Assembly: GCF_006440735.1 (NCBI RefSeq)
Contig: NZ_VFUA01000003.1
Span: 95,435-159,434 of the forward strand
DNA: 64,000 nucleotides
Reading direction: 5' to 3'
DNA from: Mesorhizobium sp. B2-7-1
GTDB taxonomy: Bacteria > Pseudomonadota > Alphaproteobacteria > Rhizobiales > Rhizobiaceae
Below the pieces are notes generated by a model. That model was given only the letters and a program-made list of their open reading frames with translations. It searched no databases and was not told the DNA's origin. Shown piece by piece: positions 1-8,991 of this stretch. Positions within the stretch are counted from its first letter, which is position 1, and each line of letters opens with the position of its first letter. A program made the position numbers and the translations under genes.

Positions 1-802
1 ACCAGTCGACCAGCACGAAGCCGCGCACGGTATCGTCCGCCTGTGGGTCGCGGATCAGGATCGCCGGCTGGCCATCGACGAAGCCGAGCGACAGCGCCCA
101 GTCGCCGAGGCGGTCGTAATTGCCGAAATAGGTCGAGGCTTCCTTCTTGCCGTTGAGGCGGGCGCGATTGACGACGTCGACCTGGACATCCTCGGCGATC
201 AGCCTCCTGACCCCGTCGAAATCGCGCGCGTTGAACAGGTCGACATAGCGGCGCAGCCGGCGCTCCTCCTCCGGGTCGAGCTTCGGCATGGCCATGTCCT
301 CCGGCAACGCCGCCATCGCCTTCAGTTCCGTCCGGCCGCGATGCAGCGCTGCCTTGGTGGCGGCTAAAGTCGCGCCCGTCACCTCGCAGGTCTCCTGCAG
401 GCTGAGGCCGAGCACGTCGACCAGGATCACGGCGCTGCGTTGCGCCGGCGTCAGCCGCATGAAGCTGCGCAGGCTCGCCGCGGCCGCGAGCCTTCTCTCG
501 GCGCTGGCCGAGAGGTCCTCAATCATCGTCATGTCGGCCTCGGTGATGCGGGAGCGCTCCCGCTGGCTGCGGCGCAGATGATCCTGCGCCGCATTGTGGG
601 CGATGCGGAACAGCCACTGCTCGGGGCGTTCGACGAGAGCGCCGCCGTCATATGCGGCAAGCGCCTTCACCACCGTTTCCTGCACGATGTCCTCGCCCTC
701 GATCGCCGAGCCGGCCATGCGCGCCGCATAGCGGTGCAGCTTCGGCCGCAGGCCGACGAGCATGGCTCCAAGTTCCGCGCGGTCGAACCCTGCTGAGCTC
801 AT
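1..802 (-). CDS. ECF-type RNA polymerase sigma factor with SnoaL-like C-terminal domain (partial, runs off left edge)
   Basis: Reading leftward from ATG 800-802, preceded by an AAGGGA ribosome site, the frame stays open to base 1 (267 codons seen). Residues 1-75 look like sigma region 2 (GEDIVQETVVKAL, then PEQWLFRIAHNAAQDHLRR). Residues about 105-160 look like region 4 (LTPAQRSAVILVDVLGLSLQET). The rest (YVDLFNARDFDGVRRLIAEDV onward) resembles a SnoaL/NTF2-like domain, as in SigJ/ECF41-type sigma factors, where that tail tunes activity in place of an anti-sigma factor. It lies 48 bases downstream of a small gene on the same strand, probably co-transcribed. The C-terminus is outside the window. 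The sigma family call is firm; the exact ECF group is not. Confidence 0.88.
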   Translation of the reverse strand, partial: MSSAGFDRAELGAMLVGLRPKLHRYAARMAGSAIEGEDIVQETVVKALAAYDGGALVERPEQWLFRIAHNAAQDHLRRSQRERSRITEADMTMIEDLSASAERRLAAAASLRSFMRLTPAQRSAVILVDVLGLSLQETCEVTGATLAATKAALHRGRTELKAMAALPEDMAMPKLDPEEERRLRRYVDLFNARDFDGVRRLIAEDVQVDVVNRARLNGKKEASTYFGNYDRLGDWALSLGFVDGQPAILIRDPQADDTVRGFVLVDW

Positions 803-850
803 CGTCCCTTTTCTCGCCTCGCCGATGCCTGTCGCCATACCCAGCCCAGG

Positions 851-1171
851 TCAGGCCGGCACGGCTTCATCGGCCTTGGCCAGCATACGATAGTTGCCGA
901 CGATCTTCGCCGGCGCCCTGGCAAGCGGCGTCGAGCGCCGTTCGGCATGATTGGCGCCGAACGCCTTGAACGCGTCGATCTCGGTCAGCGCCGAGCTGTC
1001 CTTGTCGTAGCCGACGAGATGCACGAATTCGCCATTCTCCAGTTCGAGCACCAGATAGCGCAGGGTTTGCGGCTGCGTTTCGTCCAGCGCCTCGAACACT
1101 TTTGCCACCAGTGCCCGGTTCTCGGCGATGCTGGCGTCCTTCACGCCGTAGCGGATGAGATTGTAGGTCAT
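851..1171 (-). CDS. Small conserved hypothetical protein, possible dimeric alpha-beta barrel, paired with the sigma factor
   Basis: A 106-residue protein beginning MTYNLIRYGVKD, with no signal peptide or membrane segment. The pattern of a beta strand, a long helix (residues 14-30) and further strands (LRYLVLELENGEFVHLVGY) suggests a ferredoxin-like alpha-beta fold of the ABM/EthD kind, but I see no catalytic residue and cannot name a function. It sits just upstream of the ECF sigma gene on the same strand with a 48-base gap. ECF sigma factors of this type are often encoded beside a small enzyme that they also control, so it may be the target or partner of the sigma factor. The coding call is good; the fold is a guess. 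Confidence 0.7.
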   Translation of the reverse strand: MTYNLIRYGVKDASIAENRALVAKVFEALDETQPQTLRYLVLELENGEFVHLVGYDKDSSALTEIDAFKAFGANHAERRSTPLARAPAKIVGNYRMLAKADEAVPA

Positions 1172-1264
1172 GGTCGTCTCCTGTTTGTGGGTGCAGGAGG
1201 AAGACGTTCCGCAGGCCAGAAAGGATTCTCAGGCCGGGTCCTATTTTTTGATCGCCTCCGGCGA

Positions 1265-2230
1265 TCAGCCGATTCCGCCGATCATGGAGACGATCGTGTC
1301 GTCGCCGGCCGATTGCGGTCGCATCCGGCCGCTGGCCAGCTCGATCGACAGTTTGCACAGAGCAGAGTTGACGGGCGTGGCTATGCCGTGCAGTCGTCCG
1401 AGAAGGACGATCTCGCCGTTGAGAAAGTCCGTCTCAAGCGAGCCGGTTCCGCGCACGATGCTCTGCAGCGTCGATGACCCGACACGCACCCGGCCCGGGA
1501 CTGTAGTGATGGTCAGTTGTTCGCGGGCCATGGCGTCGGTTTTGTCCCAGTCGATCCCGGCCGCGCTCATCACCGCCTCGGCTTCGGCCCGTGCCTTCGC
1601 ATGCCATTTCCGCTGCAACTCAACCTCCCCGAGCGCCGCGTCAATGATGTTTCGAAGGTTGGCCAGCAGCTTGCGATATTTGCTGCTCATCACATTGTCC
1701 CTGGGATCGACTATGAAACCGGACGCGCTGAGAACCCCGCCCAGTTTCTCGACAGAGTCGTCGATTCCTGAAGGATAGCGGCCGATATCGAAGGCGCCGA
1801 TCTTGGGCCCGAAATAGGCGGTGACCTCGCCTGGCGTCTCGTAGTCGGAAGGCAGCATCACTGTCGCGCCATAGACATTGGCGAAGAAGCGCAACGCGAG
1901 CGGCTCATTGGCAACGCCGTTCTGGAAGCAGAATACGGGCTGCGCCGCTGCACCGGCGGCTTTGAGCCGCTGCAGCGCGCCGAGTGTATCGGGGGTCTTC
2001 ATCGTCAGGAGCACGACATCGTCGCCCCTGAAGGAAATCTCCGCCGGGTCGGCATGGACGGGGAAGCGCGCGGTCTTGGTGCCTTGCGGGGTGGAAAGCG
2101 TCAGCCCGGAGGCGCGAATGGCGTCGAGCTGACGGCCGCGGGCAATGCCGATGACGTCATTTCCGGAAAAACTCAGCTGGGCCGCGATGGCGCCACCGAC
2201 CGCGCCGATGCCATAGACGATGATGCGCAT
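1265..2230 (-). CDS. Ketopantoate reductase family protein (PanE/ApbA-like)
   Basis: A 321-residue protein of usual length for 2-dehydropantoate 2-reductases, which reduce ketopantoate to pantoate with NADPH in pantothenate synthesis. The N-terminus carries the Rossmann motif GIGAVGG (residues 7-13). FQNGV lies near residue 102, and YRKLLAN near residue 185 supplies the family's catalytic lysine (about K187). The C-terminal helical domain ends with PVNSALC followed by a helix. Many rhizobial paralogues act on other 2-oxo acids, and no pantothenate gene lies beside it, so the substrate is uncertain and I withhold the panE symbol. It is cytosolic and appears to be transcribed alone. Confidence 0.82.
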   Translation of the reverse strand: MRIIVYGIGAVGGAIAAQLSFSGNDVIGIARGRQLDAIRASGLTLSTPQGTKTARFPVHADPAEISFRGDDVVLLTMKTPDTLGALQRLKAAGAAAQPVFCFQNGVANEPLALRFFANVYGATVMLPSDYETPGEVTAYFGPKIGAFDIGRYPSGIDDSVEKLGGVLSASGFIVDPRDNVMSSKYRKLLANLRNIIDAALGEVELQRKWHAKARAEAEAVMSAAGIDWDKTDAMAREQLTITTVPGRVRVGSSTLQSIVRGTGSLETDFLNGEIVLLGRLHGIATPVNSALCKLSIELASGRMRPQSAGDDTIVSMIGGIG

Positions 2231-2325
2231 GCTACTCCCGTTGTGATTGGAGTTTCGGTCGATAACGATTGGCCGAAAAAGCCTACAGCGTTGTCGCTGA
2301 ACCGGCGATCACCCGTGCCTTCCGT

Positions 2326-3981
2326 TCACGCAATCGTGGCCGCCGCCGCCCGCCCCGCGCTGCGCCCCGAAAAGATGCAGCCGCCGAGGAAGGTGCCTTC
2401 CAGCGCCGCGTAGCCATGCACGCCGCCGCCGCCGAAGCCAGCCGCCTCGCCGACCGCGTAGAGTCCCGGCACCGGCTGGCCGCCAGCATCGAGCACGCGG
2501 CTGTCGAGGTCGGTCTGCAGGCCGCCCAGCGTCTTGCGGGTGAGGATGTTGAGGCGCACCGCGATCAGCGGGCCGTTGGCCGGGTCGAGCATCTTGTGCG
2601 GCTTTGCGGTGCGGATCAGCTTGTCGCCGAGATAGGCGCGGGCGCTACGCAGCGCCGTGATCTGCGCATCCTTGGAGAACGGATTGTCGAGCTGCATGTC
2701 GCGGGCGCGGATCTCGCGCTCGACCTGCGCCACCTCGAGCAGCGGCTCGCCGCCGGCCAGCGCGTTCATGCGCGCCACCAGCTTCGAAAGATCGGCCTCG
2801 ACGATGAAGTCCTCGCCCTTGTCCATGAAGGCCTTCACCGGACCGGGAATGCCCGATGTCGCGCGGCCCAGCACCTGCCGCCAGCTTTTGCCCGTCAGAT
2901 CGGGGTTCTGCTCCGAGCCCGACAGGGCGAACTCCTTCTGGATGATCTTCCTGGTCAGGATGAACCAGGAATAGTCGAAGCCGGTGCTCATGATGTGGCT
3001 GAGCGTGGCTAGAGTGTCGAAGCCCGGATAGAGCGGCACCGGCAGCCTTTTGCCGCGCGCGTCAAGCCACAACGAGGACGGGCCCGGCAGGATGCGGATC
3101 GCATGCTCGGTCCAGACCGGCGCCCAGTTTTTTATCCCCTCGACATAGTGCCACATCCGGTCGCGGTTGATGATCGAGCCCCCAGCCGCCTCGGTGATCG
3201 CCAGCATGCGGCCATCGACGTGATCGGGAACGCCGGTGATCATCCGCTTCGGTGGCGCGCCCAGGCGCTGCGGCCAGTTCTGGCGCACCAGCTCGTGATT
3301 GCCGCCGATGCCCCCGGAAGCCACGATCACCGCCTGCGCGTGAAGCTCGAACTCGCCGGTCACTGCGCGCGAGCTCTTGCGGCCGCGCTCGGCGCTGCTC
3401 GGCTCCAGCACATCGCCGCGCACGCCCGTCACCGTATTGCCGGTGCGGGTGACCTCGTTGACCCGGTGGCGGAACCTGAACTCGACCAGCCCGCGCTTTT
3501 GCGCCTCGCGCACGCGCAGCGCGAACGGCTCCAGCACGCCGGGCCCGGTGCCCCAGGTGATGTGGAAACGCGGTACCGAATTGCCGTGGCCGGTCGCATT
3601 GCCGCCGCCGCGCTCGGCCCAGCCGACGACGGGGAAGAATTTCAAGCCGCGCTCGATCAGCCAGGAGCGCTTCTCTCCGGCGGCGAAGTCGACATACGCC
3701 TCGGCCCATTTGCGCGGCCAGAAATCCTCCGGACGGTCGAAGGCGGCCGTGCCCATCCAGTCCTCGAGCGCGAGGTCGTGCGAATCGCGGATGCGCATGC
3801 GCCGCTGCTCCGGCGAATCGACCAGGAACAACCCGCCGAACGACCAGAAGGCCTGGCCGCCCAGCGACTGCTCCGGCTCCTGGTCGACGATGATGATCTT
3901 CCTGCCGGCGTCGGTCAGCTCGGCCGCGGCGGCGAGGCCCGCCAGCCCCGCGCCGACAATGATCGCGTCCGCGTCAGCCAT
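2326..3981 (-). CDS. FAD-dependent dehydrogenase (fumarate reductase/KstD-like flavoprotein)
   Basis: A 551-residue flavoprotein. The N-terminus has the FAD-binding GAGLAGLAAAAEL signature (residues 10-22), followed by an acidic strand end and GGQAFWSFGGL. The C-terminus has the second FAD signature PVPGLYAVGEAAGFGGGGV. This architecture belongs to the FAD_binding_2 family (succinate dehydrogenase/fumarate reductase flavoproteins and 3-ketosteroid dehydrogenases). It matches the group usually annotated as predicted oxidoreductase or FAD-binding dehydrogenase of unknown substrate. It follows the Gfo/Idh/MocA gene on the same strand with a 40-base gap and may be co-transcribed with it. No signal peptide is visible. 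Confidence 0.85.
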   Translation of the reverse strand: MADADAIIVGAGLAGLAAAAELTDAGRKIIIVDQEPEQSLGGQAFWSFGGLFLVDSPEQRRMRIRDSHDLALEDWMGTAAFDRPEDFWPRKWAEAYVDFAAGEKRSWLIERGLKFFPVVGWAERGGGNATGHGNSVPRFHITWGTGPGVLEPFALRVREAQKRGLVEFRFRHRVNEVTRTGNTVTGVRGDVLEPSSAERGRKSSRAVTGEFELHAQAVIVASGGIGGNHELVRQNWPQRLGAPPKRMITGVPDHVDGRMLAITEAAGGSIINRDRMWHYVEGIKNWAPVWTEHAIRILPGPSSLWLDARGKRLPVPLYPGFDTLATLSHIMSTGFDYSWFILTRKIIQKEFALSGSEQNPDLTGKSWRQVLGRATSGIPGPVKAFMDKGEDFIVEADLSKLVARMNALAGGEPLLEVAQVEREIRARDMQLDNPFSKDAQITALRSARAYLGDKLIRTAKPHKMLDPANGPLIAVRLNILTRKTLGGLQTDLDSRVLDAGGQPVPGLYAVGEAAGFGGGGVHGYAALEGTFLGGCIFSGRSAGRAAAATIA

Positions 3982-4021
3982 GTTTCCTCCCAGAAGTTAG
4001 CCGGCAGCCTATTGCGACGTC

Positions 4022-5008
4022 TCAGACGTTCTCCCAGCCGTCCTTTTCGCCGGCGCGGAAGATGGCGTCGATGACCTTCTGGTTCAGCACCGATTCCTCC
4101 AGCGTGAAGACGCGGTCCTTGCCGCCCTGTGCCGCGCGTACGAAGGCCTCGCATTCCAGCCGATACTGCTGCGTGCCGGGGAAGCGGAACACCTGCGCTT
4201 CGGTGTGGTTCTGGTTGTGCAGTTCGATGCGGTGGTGCTCGTAGAGCCCGGCATTGAAGGGGCCGAAGACCTCGATGAAGCCTTTCTCGCCGTGGAACAC
4301 CATCACCTGCCGCGCCGCCATCTGCGTCGACAGATAGAAAGACAGCTCGAAATCGCCGAAATCGGCGCGGATCGAGGAATAGATGTCGGTGCCGAATGTC
4401 TTGTCGCGCTCGATCGTCGCCTGCACGCGAAGCGGCTCCTTGCCGGTCGAAAAGCGCGTCGACACCGTCGGATAGACGCCGATGTCGGGCAGCGCGCCGC
4501 CGCCGAGATCGAGCTGGTTGCGCATGTTCTTGGGATCGACATTGTAATAGGAGAACGCACCCTGCACGTGACGCAGCCGGCCGATGGCGCCGCCGGCGAT
4601 GAGGTCGCGCACCTTGATCCACTGCGGATGGTAGACGACCATGAAGGCTTCGCAGACCTGCACCTTCTTTTGGTCGCGCAGCTTGATCAGCGGCGGGATG
4701 TCCTTGGCGTCGAGCGCCAGCGGCTTTTCCACCAGCACATGTTTCCCGGCTTCGATCGCCTTGGCCGTCCATTCGACATGCTGCGAGGTCGGCAACGGGA
4801 TGTAGACGCCGTCGACCTCCTTGGAGGCAAGCAGTTCCTCATAGGAGCCGAAAGCATGGCGGGCGCCGAAACGCTCACCCAGCGCCTTGGCCTTCGCCAG
4901 GTCGCGGCTGGCGATCGCCGACAAGACGCCGTTCTCCGAATCCACGATTGCCGGCAAAAGCTGCTCGCGGCCGATCTTCGCCGTCGACAGAACACCCCAT
5001 CGGAACAT
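4022..5008 (-). CDS. Gfo/Idh/MocA family NAD(P)-dependent oxidoreductase
   Basis: A 328-residue protein starting [13 protein letters not shown]. The open frame extends 66 codons further upstream, but that part translates the intergenic repeat, so ATG 5006-5008 is chosen. A Rossmann N-terminus is followed by [11 protein letters not shown] with the family EKP motif at about residues 95-97, and then by the large beta-sheet C-terminal domain. The closest named relatives I recall are trans-1,2-dihydrobenzene-1,2-diol or 1,5-anhydrofructose-type dehydrogenases. The substrate is probably a sugar or cyclitol but is not determined. It stands upstream of the FAD dehydrogenase gene. Confidence 0.85.
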   Translation of the reverse strand: MFRWGVLSTAKIGREQLLPAIVDSENGVLSAIASRDLAKAKALGERFGARHAFGSYEELLASKEVDGVYIPLPTSQHVEWTAKAIEAGKHVLVEKPLALDAKDIPPLIKLRDQKKVQVCEAFMVVYHPQWIKVRDLIAGGAIGRLRHVQGAFSYYNVDPKNMRNQLDLGGGALPDIGVYPTVSTRFSTGKEPLRVQATIERDKTFGTDIYSSIRADFGDFELSFYLSTQMAARQVMVFHGEKGFIEVFGPFNAGLYEHHRIELHNQNHTEAQVFRFPGTQQYRLECEAFVRAAQGGKDRVFTLEESVLNQKVIDAIFRAGEKDGWENV

Positions 5009-5083
5009 CACGCTTCTCCATGTCGGTTTACAGGCAACGAGGTTTGCCCGAAATCGAGGGAAAAGCCAATGCGGGAAGCTCCG

Positions 5084-5294
5084 TTCCTCGCCCCACGCAG
5101 TGGGGAAGAGGTGGCCCGGCAAAGCCTGGACGGAGAGGGGCCTTCGTAGAGCGCGAGCTGCCGGAGCGGGGCACTTTATAGGGCTCGCCGACCACTTCGA
5201 TATCAAAGGGCTCTGCCGTCGCGGAGGGCGTCCCCCGCTCCGTCTCGGGCTTCGCCCGAGCCACCTCTCCCCCGCCTTCGCGGGGGCGAGGAAA
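5084..5294. repeat. Palindromic intergenic element, type 1 (arms outward-CGAGGAA)
   Basis: Two arms of about 60 bases in inverted orientation (about 5084-5140 and 5231-5294) enclose a spacer of about 90 bases. Each arm contains TTCCTCGCCCC, a short hairpin, GAGGTGGC, a second hairpin (CGGGC..GCCCG) and GACGGAG. The same half-unit occurs at 6581-6734 with the arms turned the other way round. The element fills the gap between the Gfo/Idh/MocA gene and the yceI-like gene. Confidence 0.8.
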
Positions 5295-5305
5295 CTAGGT
5301 CGTGC

Positions 5306-5881
5306 TCAGCCCCTCTTGCCCATCAGCGTCATGTCGAAATCGACGATGTTGGAATAGAGCGGCGTGCCGACATCCATGCCGTAGCGCGACCTGAGCACCT
5401 TGCCGGTGACGTGGAACCTGATGGTCCCGCCCTTCAATCCGCCGAGCTCGGCCGTGAATTTTTCTGGAAACGTCTTGCCGCGCGCCGTCAGCCTGCCGGT
5501 CACCAGCGCCGTCGCGTCGCCGGTGCGGGTCACGCTGGTCGAGCGGAACTGGATTTCCGGATTGTTGGCGGCGTCGAACACCGCGTCGGAGCGCAGGAAG
5601 GCGTCGATGCGGCCTTGGCCCGTGCCGACGCTTTCGGGATAGATGGTGAGGTCGACCTTGGAGCGGCCGACATCGCCATTGTCGATGCGGATCGTGCCCT
5701 TGAAGCGGCCGAAGGCGCCGTCGAAACCACCGCCGCCGGCCTTGCCGATGGTGAAGCGGATCGACGAGCCCGACGGGCTGATCGTGTAGCTGCCGGCGGC
5801 GTCGCTGAGCGCCACCGCGGCAATGGCAGGCACGGCAAGGCAAGCGGCAAAGGCCGCCAATCCGAGGATGCGCGCGTTCAT
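5306..5881 (-). CDS. YceI family periplasmic protein
   Basis: A 191-residue protein with a clear signal peptide (MNARILGLAAFAACLAVPAIA, cleavage near residue 22). The mature part has the YceI lipocalin-like pattern: a start like AAGSYTISPSGSSIRFTIGK, FDGAFGRFKGTIRID in the middle and strands ending VDFDMTLMGKRG. YceI proteins are periplasmic and bind long isoprenoid or amphiphilic ligands; a precise role here is unknown. It follows a cytochrome b561 gene on the same strand with a gap of 67 bases, the same pairing as yceJ-yceI in enterobacteria, which supports both calls. Confidence 0.88.
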   Translation of the reverse strand: MNARILGLAAFAACLAVPAIAAVALSDAAGSYTISPSGSSIRFTIGKAGGGGFDGAFGRFKGTIRIDNGDVGRSKVDLTIYPESVGTGQGRIDAFLRSDAVFDAANNPEIQFRSTSVTRTGDATALVTGRLTARGKTFPEKFTAELGGLKGGTIRFHVTGKVLRSRYGMDVGTPLYSNIVDFDMTLMGKRG

Positions 5882-5948
5882 GGGTTTCTTCCTTCCGCAG
5901 ATACGCTTCTTCTGCGTTCTCGCCCCACCAACGAATGATGGCGCGGTT

Positions 5949-6518
5949 CTATTCCCTGCCTGACGAAGGTGTGATCATGCGCGTCAGCACGCTGTCGCGC
6001 AGCAGGAAATGATGGCGCAGCGCCGCCGCGATGTGCAGCGCCACCAGCGCGATGCCGGCATAGGCGAGGTACCAATGCGCCGCCGACCAGAAGCTTTCCG
6101 CCGCATCGGATTCGGCCAGTGGCAGGTTGGGCATCACGAACAGGTCGAACGGCATGGTCGGAATCTCCAGCGTCGAGACCGAGACCAGCGCCCAGCCGGA
6201 GAGCGGCAGCGCGATCTGGAAAACATAGAGCGCGAAATGCGCCAGCGGCGCTGTCCTGCGCTCCAGCGTTCCGACCGAAGCCGGCAAGGCTGGCGCCGCA
6301 TTGCGAAGCCGCCAGGCGATGCGCAGGATGATCAGTCCCAGCAGCAGGAAGCCGAAGGATTTGTGCAACTGGATCAGCTCGAAGGACGCCCGCTGGCTTG
6401 TCGTGCGCACCATGACGAAGCCGAGCGCGAACTGGCCGATGAAGACGATGCCGATCAGCCAGTGGAGGATGATCATCGCCCAGCCATAGCGGGCGGAGGT
6501 GTTGGTGAGGGATTGCAT
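5949..6518 (-). CDS. Cytochrome b561 family membrane protein
   Basis: A 189-residue protein (MQSLTNTSARYGWAMIILHW). The frame extends 35 codons upstream into the neighbouring repeat, so ATG 6516-6518 is preferred. There are four membrane helices, with haem-ligand histidines visible in ILHWLIG, LHKSFGF and the last helix region LHIAAALRHHFLL. This is the bacterial cytochrome b561 (CybB/YceJ) type, an inner-membrane di-haem protein that passes electrons to or from quinone. It lies directly upstream of the YceI gene and is probably co-transcribed with it. Confidence 0.9.
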   Translation of the reverse strand: MQSLTNTSARYGWAMIILHWLIGIVFIGQFALGFVMVRTTSQRASFELIQLHKSFGFLLLGLIILRIAWRLRNAAPALPASVGTLERRTAPLAHFALYVFQIALPLSGWALVSVSTLEIPTMPFDLFVMPNLPLAESDAAESFWSAAHWYLAYAGIALVALHIAAALRHHFLLRDSVLTRMITPSSGRE

Positions 6519-6580
6519 GGAAGGCGAACGAAGCTGGCGCCGGCTTTCTTCCGCCTTAGCCTGAAGGCGGGCAATAGGGC

Positions 6581-6734
6581 GCTCCCCTCTTCGTCTCGGC
6601 TTTGCCGAGCCACCTCTCGCCACTTTGTGGGGCGAGGAACCTAAACTTGCGAAGGTCGCGACGTCGGCGGTTGGCGTTTCCTCGCCCCGATGAAATGGGA
6701 GAGAGGTGGCCGCGCAGCGGACGGAGAGGGGGCC
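6581..6734. repeat. Palindromic intergenic element, type 1 in reversed arm orientation
   Basis: Two inverted arms (about 6581-6640 and 6675-6734) match the half-unit seen at 5084-5294: CGAGGAA, CACCTCTC/GAGAGGTGG, a hairpin CGGC..GCCG and GACGGAGAGGGG. Here the CGAGGAA ends face inward and the GGGG ends outward, the opposite of the first copy. The element fills the space between the b561 gene and the LysR gene. Confidence 0.8.
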
Positions 6735-6773
6735 AACGCTGCCATATGCAATTGTACTTTTCGCGGGGACGAG

Positions 6774-7664
6774 CTACCCGCTCACCTTGAAGAAATCCAC
6801 GAACGCTCTCAGCGCCGGCCGCATTTGCCGGCGGCCCGGATAGTAGACGAAGAAGCCTTCGAAGGACGGGCACCAGTCCTCCAGCACGTGGACCAGCCTT
6901 CCGTCGGCGAGTGGCGCCCGCACATAGGGCTCGAAGACGAAGGCGAGCCCGGCGCCGTCGACAGCCGCCTGGGCGATCAGGTGATCCTCGTCGAGGATCA
7001 GCGGCCCTTGCGCGGCGATTTCGATCTCCTCGCCGTCTTTCTCGAACTCCCATCGATAGAGGATGCCGCTGGAGAAACGGAAGCGGATGCAGCGATGGTC
7101 GGCCAGCTCGCGCGGATGGCGAGGTTTCGGCATCGCCTCGAAATAGGACGGCGCGCCGACGACGGCGCCGCGAAGATCGGGGCCGATGCGCACCGCGATC
7201 ATGTCGCGCTGCAGGCTTTCGCCGAGCCGCACGCCGGCGTCGAAACCGCCTTCGACCACGTCGGTGAAGCGGTCCTCGATGACGATCTCCAGCACGATGT
7301 CGGGATAGGCGGCGGCAAAGGCGCCGAGCCGAGGCGTCAGCGTCAGATGCGCAGCCGTGCGCGGCACCGTCAGCCGCAGATTGCCGGCTGGCCGGTCACG
7401 CGCCTCGACCGCTGTTTCCAGCGCCAGGTCGATCTCGGACAGCGCCGGCCGCAACCGTTCGAGCAATTGCGCGCCCTCCTCGGTCGGCGCGACGCTGCGC
7501 GTGCTGCGTGCCAGCAACCGCACGCCGAGCCGCGCCTCCAGGCTCGACACCGCGTGGCTCACCGCTGAGGGCGCGATGCCAAGCTCGCGCGCCGCGCCGC
7601 GAAAGCTGGCGCATTGGGCGACGGTTGCAAGCACGGCGAGCTGCGAGAGGTTGGTGCGGTTTAT
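6774..7664 (-). CDS. LysR family transcriptional regulator (start codon uncertain)
   Basis: An N-terminal winged helix-turn-helix (CASFRGAARELGIAPSAVSH) is followed by a LysR substrate-binding domain. The first recognised initiation codon is GTG at 7632-7634 (286 residues). However, the frame continues upstream through NRTNLSQLAVLATV, the usual start of this LysR subgroup, to an ATA at 7662-7664 where relatives have ATG, and then meets a stop. The wider extent (296 residues) is given because the GTG start would remove most of the first DNA-binding helix. It is divergent from the aldo/keto reductase gene with a gap of about 97 bases, the usual arrangement for a regulator and its target. Confidence 0.8.
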   Translation of the reverse strand: MNRTNLSQLAVLATVAQCASFRGAARELGIAPSAVSHAVSSLEARLGVRLLARSTRSVAPTEEGAQLLERLRPALSEIDLALETAVEARDRPAGNLRLTVPRTAAHLTLTPRLGAFAAAYPDIVLEIVIEDRFTDVVEGGFDAGVRLGESLQRDMIAVRIGPDLRGAVVGAPSYFEAMPKPRHPRELADHRCIRFRFSSGILYRWEFEKDGEEIEIAAQGPLILDEDHLIAQAAVDGAGLAFVFEPYVRAPLADGRLVHVLEDWCPSFEGFFVYYPGRRQMRPALRAFVDFFKVSG

Positions 7665-7761
7665 TGTTCTATTTTATAGAGCAAGCCGTGCAAAAGAGAC
7701 AGAATTATCGAACGCATTGCAAGGCACTATCTCATCGCCATCGCAAACAAGGAGATGCGCC

Positions 7762-8757
<996 letters not shown>

Positions 8758-8760
8758 GCA

Positions 8761-8787
8761 AAAGGGGCGCTTCGGCGTCCCTTTTTC
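8761..8787 (+). terminator. Intrinsic terminator after the aldo/keto reductase
   Basis: A ten-base-pair stem (8761-8770 with 8775-8784, one G-U pair) closed by a TTCG tetraloop (8771-8774) and ending in a run of T. It starts four bases after the stop codon. Confidence 0.85.
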
Positions 8788-8796
8788 GAAGGTCGG

Positions 8797-8968
8797 TGCG
8801 AGGCCCCCCTCTCTGTCCTGCCTGACATCTCCCCCTCAAGGGGGGAGATTGGCAGCTTCGGCGCGGGCGCGCTTCCTTTGCAACGTTGGCGATTAGCGAA
8901 AGCGGGCGTGACATCTAATCCCCCCTTGAGGGGGAGATGCCCGGCAGGGCAGAGAGGGGGGCCTCGCG
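8797..8968. repeat. Palindromic intergenic element, type 2
   Basis: The arms at about 8797-8854 and 8910-8968 are near-perfect inverted copies containing GCGAGGCCCCCCTCTCTG, CTGCC and a nested hairpin ATCTCCCCCTCAAGGGGGGAGAT. A spacer of about 55 bases lies between them. The element occupies the convergent gap between the aldo/keto reductase and the next gene. It shares the GGAGAGG-type theme with type 1 but has a different sequence. Confidence 0.8.
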
Positions 8969-8991
8969 CCGGCTCATCTTATCTCTGCGCC

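Noticed and set aside
5009..5206. N-terminal extension of the Gfo/Idh/MocA protein
   Set aside because: The extra 66 codons translate the palindromic repeat, and the family start MFRWGVL lies at 5008.
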